A stretch of DNA of 19,107 nucleotides from Chromera velia (lineage: Eukaryota; Sar; Chromeraceae). Positions 8,569-19,107 of this stretch are shown here, piece by piece. The stretch spans positions 40,001 to 59,107 of the forward strand of contig JAHBMJ010000973.1 in the NCBI GenBank assembly GCA_018398765.1, given 5' to 3'. The stretch's first letter is position 1. The number at the start of each line of letters is the position of its first letter. The notes under the pieces are model-generated. The model did no database searches. It saw only the letters and a program-made list of their open reading frames with translations, and had not been told where the DNA came from. Both the position numbers and the translations under genes were made by a program.

Positions 8569-10358
8569 ATGAAGTTCGTTAACCCTTTCATCTTCCCAGC
8601 GCCCTATCCAAGATATGAGGAGGGGTCCTTCAAAAATACCCTCTGTTACATTCCTTGGTGAGTCGGTCTGCGTTTCTGCCTGGTTGAGCCGCTCTGGTTA
8701 GGTTTGCTCTCATGTTCATGCTCTTCCCCTTTCTTCCTTTGTTTATGTGCGTTTCGAAGGGTCGTGTTGAGAGATCAGGAGAGGCCGTGGAAGAAGAGAT
8801 GGAGGAACGATCGTTTGTCTCCCATTTCAGTCTGCTCTCTCTCCCTCTCCCACTCACTCTCTCCCCTTCCTCTGCCTTTTCCTCAAGTAAGTGATTTGTA
8901 CAGATGCTCCTTGGAACAGACATGTGGAGTTGCTGGCTGGTTGGTGTGCGTGCCTGAACTATTCTTCTGGCGTGTAGCAGGTGCACTTTATCTGTCGGTC
9001 TCTCGATTTGTATTGACGATTGGCTGTGCCCCTTGGTTGCAGGAACGACCACATCTTCCCGCAACCGTGCGACGACCCTGACTTCCCTGACGGGATTCCT
9101 TGTCTCTTCTTCCCTGCACATGAGTGAGTCAGTCAGTCAGCCAGAGCCCTCCTGCGTGCTAGGGGGTGCGGCAAGTCAAGAACGACGCGGCAGTGTCTCT
9201 TGTAAAATTTGGTGCAGTTCTCTGGAGGCATGGTTTGGCGGCACAGGGGATGAGGGAGGTGGAAGTTTCTTGTGGTTCATCGGGTGAGATGCCCCTTCCC
9301 CCCCTCCATCCGAATTCCTTCCTCTTTTGCTGCGTCCCTTTTGAGACAGATCACAAGCACTCCTCGCTCCGGTACCATCTCATCCGTTCCCTTTCCTTTC
9401 TTCTGCTGCAGATCCGCCTCCATTCTTTTGTTCCTCCATGGTAACGCTGAAGACCTTGGCATGATCTTTTCCTTCCTCCGTCATATGCGGAACCAATTCA
9501 AGGTTGGTAGTGTACTCCGGCTTTCTTTCTCGGACTCTTTGACCATCCATCGGCTGTCCTTCTATCAGACTGACTCTCTCTGTTTTTCTTGAGAAAATTT
9601 CTTACAATCGAGGAGGGACTTCGAGAAAACTTGGCTGGCTCGAAGGTTGTGAGTGGATATTGATCAGCATTTCGCCTTGACACAGAAGAGAGGCAGACGT
9701 GGACAAAGAAACTTCGGGGTCTCTTCGTGTATTGTCCGTACAGGGGACCAGGCCTGGTCAGGTCAAACGTCAGTGCAACCAACGGATGAGAATTCTTTGT
9801 TTGTCTTCTTGCCGTCCTGTCTGAATACCTGACTGTCATCCTCAGCTCTTGTGTAACCATTAAGGTTGAAATTTGGTTTTCATTTCCTTGCAGGTGAACA
9901 CCCTGGCTCTCGAATATCCGGGGTATGGGCTCTTGCGGAAGGCACAACCTTCAGTCGAAAGCGTGAACAAGGTCTGTCAGTATTCTTCTTGTCCGTGTTT
10001 CCAAAAGTGATTCTCCTTCCTGAGTGTCCTCTCGTCGTCTTTGGCTTTGTTTGTGTTTCTGTCTTGTCACGCTTCCTTCTCGCATGTTTGTTTGTGTGCT
10101 TTCTTGTTCCGTGTAGCTTCTTTTTCATGCCTGGACTTTCTCTGTGTGAGGGAGGAATATCTGCAGGTAGCAACCACTGTGCTGAGACATCTGGTGGATC
10201 GCATTGGGGTCTCTTACTCTCAGGTGTTTCTCCTTGGCAGATCCATTGGTCGGTCTGTCGGTTCGTTCGCGTGATTTGACTTTCTTCGTGCTGCAGGGGC
10301 GATGCATTCGTTTGGAAGGGTTGGGCACACAGCCGGGGGGACCCCTCTGCCTTTCTTT

Positions 10359-10422
<64 letters not shown>

Positions 10423-12098
10423 CGTGCGTGTGTATGATCATGAGAATGAAGAACCCGACGTCCCCGCTTTTCCATGCATTCAGGATCCGGTCCCGCCGTT
10501 GACCTCAGCTCTCGATATCCTCTGGGGGGCCTCGTGTTGGTCTCTGCCTTCACGTCCCTCAGAGAAGCAGTGGCGGCCGTAGTTGGTAAGTTGAGTGGAA
10601 GGAAGCCTAACGCGTCTTAATCGAAGGCTACTACTGTCAGCTTCTACTTCACTGACGCGTTTTGGGAAACTCGGTCTCGAGTTCTTTGCACGTGTCCAGA
10701 TATGCACTCAGGGTCTTGTTTCTTGCATTGAAGTTACTGTTAGTGCAGGCCTGCGGAGTGTCATGCAGCATGGTCGAAGTAATTGACTGGATGGTTGCAT
10801 GTCTAGTTGTGCATGTTTGTCTTGGGTGGATCTGCTGATGTTTGCAGGGAGACTGCCTGCGATGCTGGTTAGCGGTTCCGCTTTCCCTAATGGTTCACTC
10901 ATCGCGGTGCGTCCATTGGTCTTCTCTGCCTGCTTGTCTTTCTGTGTCTCTCTCTGTTCTATGCGCTTTCCACTGTTTGTCTGCCTGCGTGAAGAAAAGA
11001 AAAAAGATCACACACACACTCTTTCTACGTGTCTGTCTTTACTTTTCCCAGTCCTTGATTGCATCTCTTCGGTTTTCCGTATTGTGAATTGGTCGTCCTC
11101 TTGCTGCATTCCTCTGTCCTTTGCCCTCGTCGGAACGCGGACCATTTTGTCCATTTTTACTTAGAAGTAGTCGCAGCCGCCCGTTTCAAGGGGTTGCATG
11201 GGGGCAGGGGAAGCTCGTTCTTCCTTCTACATTTTCCACTGCGAGAAAGATTTTTTTTTGTGAGAAGAACAAAACTTTTGAGCGCATCTTTACGTCAATT
11301 TCTCACCCTCCCCATGTATGTGCAGAACGTTTCCTGCCCCACTCTGTTCATTCACGGGAGGGGGGACGCTCTGATCCCCTCATCCCACTCGGAGGAACTC
11401 CACAGAAGGTGCAGGGCAAAGAAGATGATCGTGTTGCCTGAGGGCATGGAGCACAACTCGAATCTGTTTGCAGACGCAGACTTCTTGGCCGTTCCGGTTG
11501 GTGAGAGGGCGGGGGGCGGTTGGGTAGAACGGTGTGCGATTGTCCCCGGGAGTTTGGTCTTCCTCCATTCTGCAGAGTTCACGCATGAAAGGCTCAATCA
11601 ATCAATCAATCAATCACGCATGAAATGTCAATGGAGGAATGGAAGCCGACTGAGTGACGTGACCAGGCAGGAAGAAGCCGAGGATGCATGCAGGAGGCTC
11701 ATGAAGAGAAGAGATAGATGGACGGATAGATGGAGTAATCGGGTCTTTGATTCCGTTTGGGTTGTTGCATCTGCCTCTGCCTCTCTGGGCGGGGGGGGGC
11801 TGCACAAGGGTCCGTTCATTTTGTAAATTCCTCTCCGGGTCTCTCTGTCTGGTTGTCTTTCTCTTTGTTTGCCTATCTGCCTGCCGCCGCGCCCGCGGCG
11901 CCGTGTTTGAAAAACAAAGAAAGTCAAATGATATGTACAATAAGGTTCCACCGACAGAGATCTAACGAAAAAAATATGAACCTTGTTTGTTTGTCTTTTT
12001 CCTTCCATGCAGGTGATAAATTTCTTTGGCTTTCCGGGCTTCTCTTCGGCTAACCCTCCTCGGCTCCCGCGTGTGCTCTTCCTCTCTCCCCACGAACG
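8569..12098 (+). CDS. Alpha/beta hydrolase, ABHD17/BEM46-like (nine exons)
   Basis: Exons: 8569-8657, 9043-9123, 9412-9502, 9894-9971, 10167-10248, 10484-10585, 10848-10906, 11326-11496 and 12013-12098. Every intron is GT-AG and every phase matches. Start is ATG 8569 in context ATCAAAATGA. The N-terminal FIFPAPYPRY and IPW segments resemble the opening of this family. HGNAED (residues 66-71) is the oxyanion-side motif, EYPGYG (94-99) follows it, and GRSIG (137-141) is the nucleophile elbow with Ser139. CPTLFIHGRGD gives Asp208, and MEHN gives His237, completing the Ser-Asp-His triad. Members hydrolyse thioesters or esters; human ABHD17 proteins remove palmitate from Ras and PSD-95, but the Cys-rich N-terminus used for their membrane attachment is absent here, so substrate is unknown. 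The end is ambiguous: a donor at 11496 (GTTGGT, as also used by exon 3) continues VPVINFF, while a donor at 11500 (GTGAGA) stops at 12051-12053, giving 265 residues. The longer form can join the low-complexity exon at 12501 in phase. Confidence 0.85.
10363..10433 (+). repeat. compound microsatellite (CT)n-(GT)n in hydrolase intron 5
   Basis: A CT run then a GT run, about 50 nt before the acceptor at 10481-10483. Same order and strand as the repeats at 26-105, 411-471 and 3870-3907. Confidence 0.95.
11594..11616 (+). repeat. (AATC)n tetranucleotide run in hydrolase intron 8
   Basis: Five tandem CAAT/AATC units inside intron 11497-12012. Confidence 0.85.
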
Positions 12099-12500
12099 GT
12101 CGGAAATGAAAGGGAGATGTCAGGCTGATGGGCTGCATGGTGCCGGTTCCATTTTTTTCTTTTTCTCTCTATTGCTATGGGACCCATCAACTTATCCATC
12201 CATGTGAAGAGACAGGAGGAGCAAGACAGAAAGGGAGAAAAGAAAGAATATTCACAAGTCCCCTCCTCAGTCTTCAGATCTGCCGACCGCTTGGTGGGTG
12301 GACTGGAAAGTTTCTGCAAGTGTATCGACCACTTTCTTTCTTTTCTGATTTGTCTGTCTGGTTTGTGTTCTCGTTCTCGCTTTCTGGTGTTTTTTTCGTC
12401 ATTCTATGCACCTCAACCAAGGGACGCTGTGTGCATCCCAGCCCTTTTTCTGAAAGAAAGAATGAATGAATGCATGACTGTATGGGTGGATCGGTTGCAG

Positions 12501-15500
12501 AAAGAAGCGCAAACGGATTCTGGAAAGGAGGGTGAAGGGACGTAGCAGGGGAGGGAGACAGGGCAGTCCCCAAGGACAACGAAACGGAGACGTGATGGAG
12601 GTAGATGGAGAGTCCGACACCGACTGGGGAATGTGCGCGTTCTCTCCATCTGGTCCCTCTCGATCTCAGACGAGGGCCTCCCTTCGGGGGGGGTCAGAGA
12701 GAACATGGACAGGCCCCAGCCGTCCCCTTCATGCAGGGGACGTGGGTGAGATCCCCCAACCGTGTCCTGTCTCCACCCCCTCTCTCCCACCTCCCCAGAG
12801 AGTCCGAAAGCCCCCCTCGCTCTCACAGAGCAATGGCGATTCATCCATATCAGGCGGAGAGCCAGCCCTGGAGGTTCTGTCTGCCAGACGATTTTTCGAA
12901 GCCCCTCCTCCTGCTGACCCGAATCAAAAGGGGGCCAATAAAAGCAGCAGTAGCAGTAGCAGTGCAAATTTACATCCAAACGGGGGGGCTGCAGTGACCT
13001 CAGTTGACTCGCTCGGCCGTCTCTTTCCCCACAGTGCAGCTGCTCCGGGGGGCGCACACGCTCCCGGGGGGGGCTTCAAAAGAGATCATAAGAAAAAGCA
13101 TGAACAGACAGCTGGACAGGGTGCGCCCTCAAAAGAAAGCATGCAACGAACAGATTTTGAAGAGGCCGTAGCAGACGCTGCAGGAGCGGCAGTCTTGGAG
13201 GAGGCCCTTGTGAGGACACCCGATGCTGTGGTCGTTAGTGCCAGCCGTAAATTCGCTCTAGCTGCCCCGTCCTCCCCTGGAGCACCGTCGCCCCCCAATT
13301 CTGTTGACAAAAGTGACATCTCGTTTGAGGTCCGATTGAGAAATCGAGAAGGGGTCATGGGAGCAAACCGCACGCACCCGGGACGATCCAACAACGCACA
13401 GGGAAGAACCACCGCAGCAACAGCCAGTGGGGGGGTACACACAGGGGGGCAGGGGGGCCGAGGTTCCCTGCCCCCCCACGCCTCTTCTTTCCCCTCTCAA
13501 TCAGTTTCTGGCCCCTCACTTCATTTTGGGGCTTTTCGTCGGAATCAATCGGAGAGAATGGCGGCGGCAGGAGAAGGCGACGGCCCGATTTCCAAGCAGG
13601 CGCCGCCACCGAGAGCATGCTCACCTTCTTCCGTATCTTCTGCGTCGGCCTGCTCCCTTGGAGACCTTCTGTCAGATGAGTTTTTGAGGGGGGAGACTCC
13701 TCGTAGTTCCGTCTCCTTGTCTCCCTCCCCTTCCCAGAGCGGTCGGAACAGCCCCACAACGAGGGCCGGACCCAGCCGCAGTGGCTCTTGGACGGGCCCC
13801 GAGTCGTCCGAATTTGACCCCCACTCTTCGTCAAACAAAATGGGGGGGAAGTCGGGAAACGGAAATGGGAACCGAAACCAGCAGCAGGCAAGTAGCAGAG
13901 CGGGAGGAAGGGGGGGGCGAGGGGGTGGGGGGCCGGGAGGTGGTGGTGGGTGGCGAAGTCTTTTTGGAAAACGGCATCACAACGCTGTAGAGTCGGGAGC
14001 GGGAGAGACGGGGGGTGAGGATGACCCCATGCATGGGGGGACGAAGGGTTTCGGGTTCGATGGAGGAGAAAGGGNNNNNNNNNNNNNNNNNNNNNNNNNN
14101 NNNNNNNGAGAGAGAGAGAGAATTTCAGTGCAATGCACGGACTGCTGAGTAACTTCCCGTGTGTTGACTGTTTCCTCGTTGTCTTTCTTTTAAATTCTGT
14201 CTGTCGGCTCCTTTCTTGACTTTCTTTCCCCTCCACTCCCTGCCTAGGGAGGTACCTTGCAAGGGACAGGCAGGCAGGATGTTTTGGGGACATTTGGAGA
14301 TCCCCCCCTCGGGTGTTTGTCTTTTTTTTCTTTCTTTCTTTTTACCCCCATTGAATCGTTGGTGTTCATGTGTGTGCAGCCGGTCTTCTGCCGATCGTTT
14401 GTTGAACACAATTGATTGGGAGGCAGTCTGCCTTGCTGCAATGAACGACCCTGTTCTCAGAGATGCCCTCGAGAGGGAGAGGGAGACTTCTGTTGCAGCC
14501 GCCCTTGCTGCCGGAGAAGAGGAGGGGGACTCCTCGTCGTCTGCCATTCCCTCTCGTGGAAGAGACCGCACAGGCTCTTCATCTCTAGGAGGGAGGCTGA
14601 GCCCCTTCTGCAGGGACAAGCCCGCCTCCCACCCGAGAGGACGTGTCGGTGCACACACCCCATCTGCCGAAGGGACCTCAGGCGCAGGAAGGCAGCAATG
14701 GCGCAACTCGAGCGCACAGTCTCCTGCTGAAGTCAATCTCTCTTCTTCGTCACACCAGACAGCAGCCAAACAGAAAAAACCCACTCACATGCAAAGACAA
14801 CCCCCTCACCCCCACTCCCAACAGAACCTCCCGGTTGCCGCCCCCCCCCGCCCCCAGGCCCCCCCCAAACCAGGTTCATTCGATCGAAGTCTCTCTGCCT
14901 CCAACTCCGGCAGCAGTCAAGATGAGTCTGGACAGTCTTCCGCAGCCTCTGTGCTGGCTGCTGCGGCGGCTGCCGGGAGAGGGAGGACGAGTGACCCGAT
15001 CTCCCTTCAGGAGGCGAAAGGGAGAGGGAGAGAGGGAAAAGAGGCGAAGGGGGGGTCGACATCGGGGGTGCACGGGGCAGGCCGGGGGCAGGGACTGAAT
15101 TTCCTCAGACGGAGGGAGGAGCCCTCACAGTCTTCCTCGAAAAAGGGAGTTGGAGAGGCAACACAGCAGCAGCAGCAGCAGCAGCAACAGGGACGAGTAG
15201 CTCCCAAAGAAAAAGTTTCAGCCTCGGGCCCTGGTCGTCCCCCAAACCTCCACCTTCCACAGCAGGGAAAGGGGCAGCAACAGCAGCAGCAAGGAGGTGG
15301 GAGGGGAAAGGCTTCAACCTCTTCGCGGATAGGTCTGGCAGGAGGGGGAGCGGGGGTTGCAGAGGCAAAGAAAGGAAACGGAGAGAGGAAAGGGGTCTCC
15401 GGTCATCCCGCAGAACGACCCACCAATGCAGCCGTCTCCCCAAGCGTTCCCAGTGTTGTGTCCTTTGACACTGCTGCTGCTTCTTCTTCTTTGTCTCCAA

Positions 15501-16504
15501 AGATGAATCTTTCAGCAGGCCCAGAAGGCGGGTTTGATGCTCTCTTCTCGTCTCCTTCACCGGAGCACCAACAGACGTCCAACAGAGCACAACAGCGCCC
15601 TCCCGTGGTCCCCCCCCTCCCCCTGCACCAGCTGAAGTCTGCCAATTCCGCTGCGGCCGGCCGAGCAGGTGTAGCCCCTGCAGGGGGTGTGCAACCGAAG
15701 CCCCCAAACGAAAAGGAAAAGCAGACAAGGCCGCCCCTTGCCCGAAGCGCTCCAGGGGCAGGACCTCCGGGCGCCTCTTCCTCTTCATCCCACGCTCCTC
15801 ACGCCGTCGGTTCTGGGGCTCCCAATACTTTGCATCCCGCTCAGAAGAAGCAGCAGCAGCAGCTGAAGGCAAGCAAGGGTTCGAGCCACCAGCCTGGTGT
15901 CCCGACCGTCCACGGTGGGGGTCGGGGAGAACGGGGAGAAAGGGAAAGAGAAAGAGGGGGGGCCTCTGTAGGGGACCTGACAGCATGTGCCTTTGCAAGA
16001 GGTGAGTTGGATTCTTCATCAGCAGGCAGCGGAGTGGGTGACCGTCCAGGGGGGGGGTTGAATCAGATGCTCATGCAGAAGCAGAAGAATGAATTGGTGA
16101 ACGCTTCAACCAAAGGCCCCCTGTCTGTTGCTCCTGGCATGTTATTTCGTCAGCAGTTGGCGCAAAGCAAAAGTGGACATTCACTCGGGGCAGGTGGAGG
16201 GGGGGGGGCTAGGCAGCAGATGAGCCTTAGTAGCTCTCAGACTGCTGGGGGGTTCCAGCAGAGAGGGAGGGCGACTCCGTCGCCTTCCCTGCCGGCACGA
16301 CGAGAGCGTGAGTCGGCCACTGCGGCTTCGAATCGAAGCGTCATCGGCAGAGCAGCAGAAGGGACAAAAGGCAATAATATTGGGGGTGGAGGCGGTTGGG
16401 GTCCCGATATTCACGTGCGTCTGAGAGGGGTTGGTGGCACCGGGGCCCTCCGAGGCAGTGGGAGGGGAACGCCGGGGCCCTCTCGACCGGGAGATGGTCT
16501 TTGA
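12501..16504 (+). CDS. Long low-complexity protein region (Ser/Gly/Gln-rich); C-terminal tail of the hydrolase or separate gene
   Basis: Two long open exons: 12501 to about 14074 (assembly gap begins at 14075) and 14380-16504 (TGA). The first has an acceptor GGTTGCAG at 12493-12500 and opens with the basic run KKRKRILERR, nuclear-signal-like. Its phase fits a donor at 12099 (CG|GTCGGA), which would append it to the hydrolase. Alternatively ATG 12595 starts an independent protein. The second exon has acceptor TGTGTGCAG ending at 14379. Composition: a seven-Ser run near 12946, an RGG/polyglycine block at about 13900-13957, nine Gln at 15164-15190, six Gln at 15275-15292, and repeated Gly and Arg-Glu runs. 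A short ordered-looking segment opens exon two (DWEAVCLAAMNDPVLRDAL). No domain was recognised. RGG and Gln-rich disorder is common in RNA-associated and condensate-forming proteins, but that is only suggestive. An alternative 3' exon 16551-16618 is possible through a donor at 16497. Long frame without stops in GC-rich repetitive DNA supports real coding. Confidence 0.6.
14075..14107. other. assembly gap (33 N)
   Basis: The gap starts at GAAAGGG and resumes in a GA repeat (14108-14121). The last codons of the preceding exon, and probably its splice donor, are lost or compressed here. The open frame read through the gap is not reliable. Confidence 0.95.
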
Positions 16505-18266
16505 CACGTGTCTCATGAATTCGCTCGTCTGTGCGCCTGTTTGTCTCTAGATCCGCCTGTCACCCCCCTTTTCTCAACACACACTGCCGGTCGGGCGCCG
16601 CTCAGTGCAGGCCTTTGATAGCTTGATCGGTCCACAGATGCGTGCGCAGGATTCCAAGTACACGGTCACTGCGTGCAGGCCAGGCTGTTGTGAGTAGACT
16701 TCGTCGATCATGTAGTGATCAGGTGGCACGACGTATGACACAACGGGTGCAGTCTTCCTAGCATTTCAACTTGAATTCAAATATGAACAAAGGACTGTAG
16801 AAAAGACTAATCCTATATTTCTGTGTTATCTGCCGCCGTGACTGTACGTATGTGTCTCTCAGAATCTATCCAAAATCAATCTAGAGACTAGTAAAGAAAT
16901 CTGTTTACACTTTCAAGGTGAAATTCAGAAATTGTAAATCAGAATTATAAGATTTTCTCTAGGATTTCCTTTACTTGACACTTGTATATGCGCAAAAAAA
17001 TATTTAAAATTTATCATATGATTCTAGTCTATTTTCTAAATATAGTTGCTGTTAGTTAATTCTAGTATAGGATTAGGATTCATATTTTGAGTTGTCTGAG
17101 AACTTGCCTTGCGGTCCATTACTGGGCGTCATATCATAAGTTTAGTCTAAAAAACATGACTGAAGGATACTGGGTTACAGGATTACATTGTGATATGATT
17201 GTGTTCGGGGCTAAAGCCCTAGACCTGCATGCCAGGTATCTGCCATCCGTCTTGCACCATACATTGATGTACATTACTTCATACCATGCATGCATACATA
17301 CAACGTCACATCATATCACAACACATGCACTCTTGCACTGCACTTTGAAACCATTGCAACTACTGGTAAAATACGGATTCGTTTGAAAGAGGGAAAAAGA
17401 CCGTTCTGGTCAGTGTGCTCGCGTCGATTACCTTTCAGGGAAAAGAAGGGGAAAGAAGAAGAACTTCGTTTAAAAACAGAAAGGAAAAGATGTGAAGAAT
17501 AGAAACCAAAATGCAAGAATAGAAAGAAAGGGGAAGAGGGGAACCATAAGGGTTCAAGTTTGTGCTCGCGATGTTCAGAAAGTTTAACTGGTTTTCATAA
17601 GAAGAGAAGATAGAAGAAAGACTAAACGAGAAAAGAAAATTAATACCTGCAAGCGGGGCATCCCTGTGAGCAGTATGACGCACTTGCGGAACAAAACAAA
17701 AAAGGATTACGCCAAACGACCCTCCCTCACCCTCCCTAATCATCTTTCCCTCACTGTTTCATTTCTCCCTTCCATAAACAGCTCATGATCAGCGAGACAG
17801 CGTGAGCTCACCGAATCTCCTCTCTCGTTCCTCCAACGCAGCCGCCACCGCTATGTGCACAGGAAGCACACTGACTTCCTACTCTTTACTGGATCTGTAA
17901 ATCAAAAACCGTGCTGGTACCTGTCGTGAAACCACCCCTTCTATAAGTGGTCCACCGCCTGCAGGCCGGCTGTGTGAGACAGCAATGCGCCCAAGCTTCT
18001 CAACAAACGTCTTATTATACTGAAAAATAAGGGGATAAAGCCCGGAGTTGTCGCTTGTAGGATTAAAACTTCAGAGGTCTTCCTCTGGGAAAGAAGGAAT
18101 CGGCCCCCAGACTGAGTTGGATTCAGCCATTCTATGAGGAATACTAGGAGGAATGCTCTCAGACTGAGTCACCGGCGAGACCGGACAACCTTCAAGAGGG
18201 TTAAGTAGCAAGACAGCAAGGCACGCCCGCGCTTGGAGCAACTTCTTTGCAGGTAGACACTGTGTA
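16505..18266. other. intergenic, no supportable gene
   Basis: About 1.75 kb. A possible alternative last exon of the low-complexity gene lies at 16551-16618. From about 16780 to 17100 the DNA is AT-rich; 17280-17330 has ATGCATGCATACATAC-type words; 17435-17545 is strongly purine-biased on the + strand. The 99-codon frame at 17087-17386 has no recognised motif and low-complexity His/Thr composition. Confidence 0.55.
17435..17545 (+). repeat. polypurine-biased tract
   Basis: About 110 nt dominated by A and G (GAAAAGAAG-type words) with few pyrimidines. No regular unit. Confidence 0.7.
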
Positions 18267-18760
18267 GTGGGAGACGCCTGCACATGCGTCTGACGCGGTT
18301 GCACAGTGGAAGAGGCTTAATATGCTTTTGTGTAATGCGGCTGTGTGGTGGGAGGTGCCTATGCTTTTATGTGAGGTGACTGTATGGTGGGACACCCCTA
18401 TACTTTTGTGCGAGGCGGCTATGAGGTGGGAGACGTCTGTGCTAAGCCTTTTGTGTGAGGCTGCTATGATGTAGAAGACGCCTGTGCTTTTATGTGAGGT
18501 GGCTGTACAGTGGGAGATGCCTGTGCTTTAAATTTGTGTGAAGCTGCTGTGAGGTGGAAGATGCCTATGCTTCTGCGTGAGGTGGCTGTGCGGTGGGAGA
18601 CACCTGTGCTTTTATGTGAGGCGGCTATACAGTGGGAGGCGTCTGTGCTTTTATGTGAGGCGGCTGTGCGGTGGGAGACGCCTGTGCTTTTATATGAGGC
18701 GGCTGTGCAGTGGGAGGTGCCTGTGCTTTTGTATGAGGCGGCTGTGCAGTAGGAGACGCT
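18267..18760. repeat. 39-bp minisatellite, about 12.5 units
   Basis: Units start at 18267, 18306, 18348, 18387, 18426, 18471, 18510, 18554, 18593, 18632, 18671, 18710 and a partial one at 18749. The unit begins GTGGGAGACGCCTGTGCTTT and ends in TATGTGAGGCGGCTGTGCG. Most spacings are exactly 39; three are 42, 45 and 44 because of small insertions. The last five units are most alike, the first two most diverged. One + frame and two minus frames of the unit are free of stops. Confidence 0.95.
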
Positions 18761-19107
18761 AAGCCTTGTTCATTCAGTTGGGATTGGAAGGGGAAGAGGG
18801 ACGACAATGTCATTGGCTGACTGTCACAGTGTCTGCTCAACCGTGCGGTAGTTTTCTTGGAGCCAAAGCTACGGGCGTGCTCGTTGACCGCGGTTTTCGG
18901 CTCTGTAACTTGCGGTTGTGTGCAAATCTCCGCTGAGTGGGCAGGAACGGGAGCTCCCACTCGGGTGACCGTTCCTATGGACCCTTCTCTCTCACTGTTG
19001 GCAGCAGGCACTCTCAAAGCACTTCTGCATGAGACCCCAACAATTGTCTCCTTCTCCCGTACTTTCCTGTGCCTTCTTCGTTAGGGCAAGACCACTTCCG
19101 CAGGCAG
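18761..19107. other. window end, no supportable gene
   Basis: About 350 nt after the minisatellite. A minus-strand open frame (19017-18625) continues into the repeat, reading a Pro/Gln/His 13-residue unit, but it starts at TTG rather than ATG and shows no known domain. It could be an internal exon of a repeat-containing protein, but I cannot support that. Confidence 0.4.

Noticed and set aside
12013-12207. Extension of hydrolase exon 9 past 12098
   Set aside because: The frame continues to 12207 but runs into a T-rich, phenylalanine-heavy stretch typical of intron; a donor at 12099 in phase with 12501 is a better fit.
12278-12319. Possible extra exon between hydrolase exon 9 and the low-complexity exon
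   Set aside because: Acceptor TCTTCAG is good, but the in-phase donor at 12294 creates a TGA on joining to 12501, and the other donors do not match phase.
13355-14293. 312-codon minus-strand frame, and the 304-codon one at 15105-16019
   Set aside because: Both are antisense shadows of GC-rich low-complexity coding exons; the first also runs through the assembly gap.
18071-18304. Minus-strand 77-codon frame before the minisatellite
   Set aside because: It starts at a GTG within the repeat, with no conserved motif.
1-19107. CRISPR array, bacterial operon or phage-type system
   Set aside because: The DNA is clearly eukaryotic and spliced; the only regular array is the direct 39-bp minisatellite with no unique spacers.

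Overview
This is a eukaryotic nuclear window. Coding segments only make sense after GT-AG splicing, exons are short (about 40-175 nt in the conserved genes), introns are rich in CT/GT/GA microsatellites, and intergenic DNA is long. Three gene units can be supported, all on the + strand. The combination of a PPR protein, an intron-dense ABHD17/BEM46-type hydrolase, long Q/S/G-rich tails and TGCATGCA motifs fits an alveolate or other alga-like protist. A chromerid (Chromera/Vitrella type) is my best guess, but this is inference and no marker gene proves it.

Layout. (1) 141-999: the last three exons of a RING-finger (C3HC4) protein whose 5' part lies outside the window; the whole RING is assembled only by splicing. 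(2) 1000-3119: intergenic DNA with no supportable gene. (3) 3120-5851: a two-exon pentatricopeptide-repeat (PPR) protein with an organelle-type N-terminus. Its 1,040-nt intron carries a four-part compound microsatellite, and an in-frame TAA replaces exactly one codon inside a PPR motif. (4) 5852-8568: intergenic DNA holding a candidate mobile-element-like segment (a 30-nt inverted repeat whose two arms are about 1.2 kb apart, a hairpin, a direct repeat and a possible minus-strand spliced ORF), a tandem pair of about 75-nt repeats, and a GC-rich island with TGCATGCA motifs just upstream of the next gene. (5) 8569-12098: an alpha/beta hydrolase of the ABHD17/BEM46-like group, reconstructed from nine exons with all phases matching and a complete Ser-Asp-His triad. 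(6) 12501-16504: two long low-complexity exons (Ser, Gly/RGG, Gln rich) separated by an intron that contains or abuts a 33-nt assembly gap at a GA repeat. By reading phase they can be the C-terminal tail of the hydrolase, or they may be a separate gene. (7) 16505-19107: no supportable gene; a purine-rich tract and a 39-bp minisatellite of about 12.5 units.

The three genes do not form an obvious pathway (a ubiquitin-ligase-type protein, an organelle RNA-binding protein and a serine hydrolase). I found no convincing new multi-gene system. The most interesting items are the PPR stop codon, the competing splice donors that would switch the hydrolase between a compact and a giant form, the strand-consistent CT-GT repeats next to splice acceptors, and the inverted-repeat segment.
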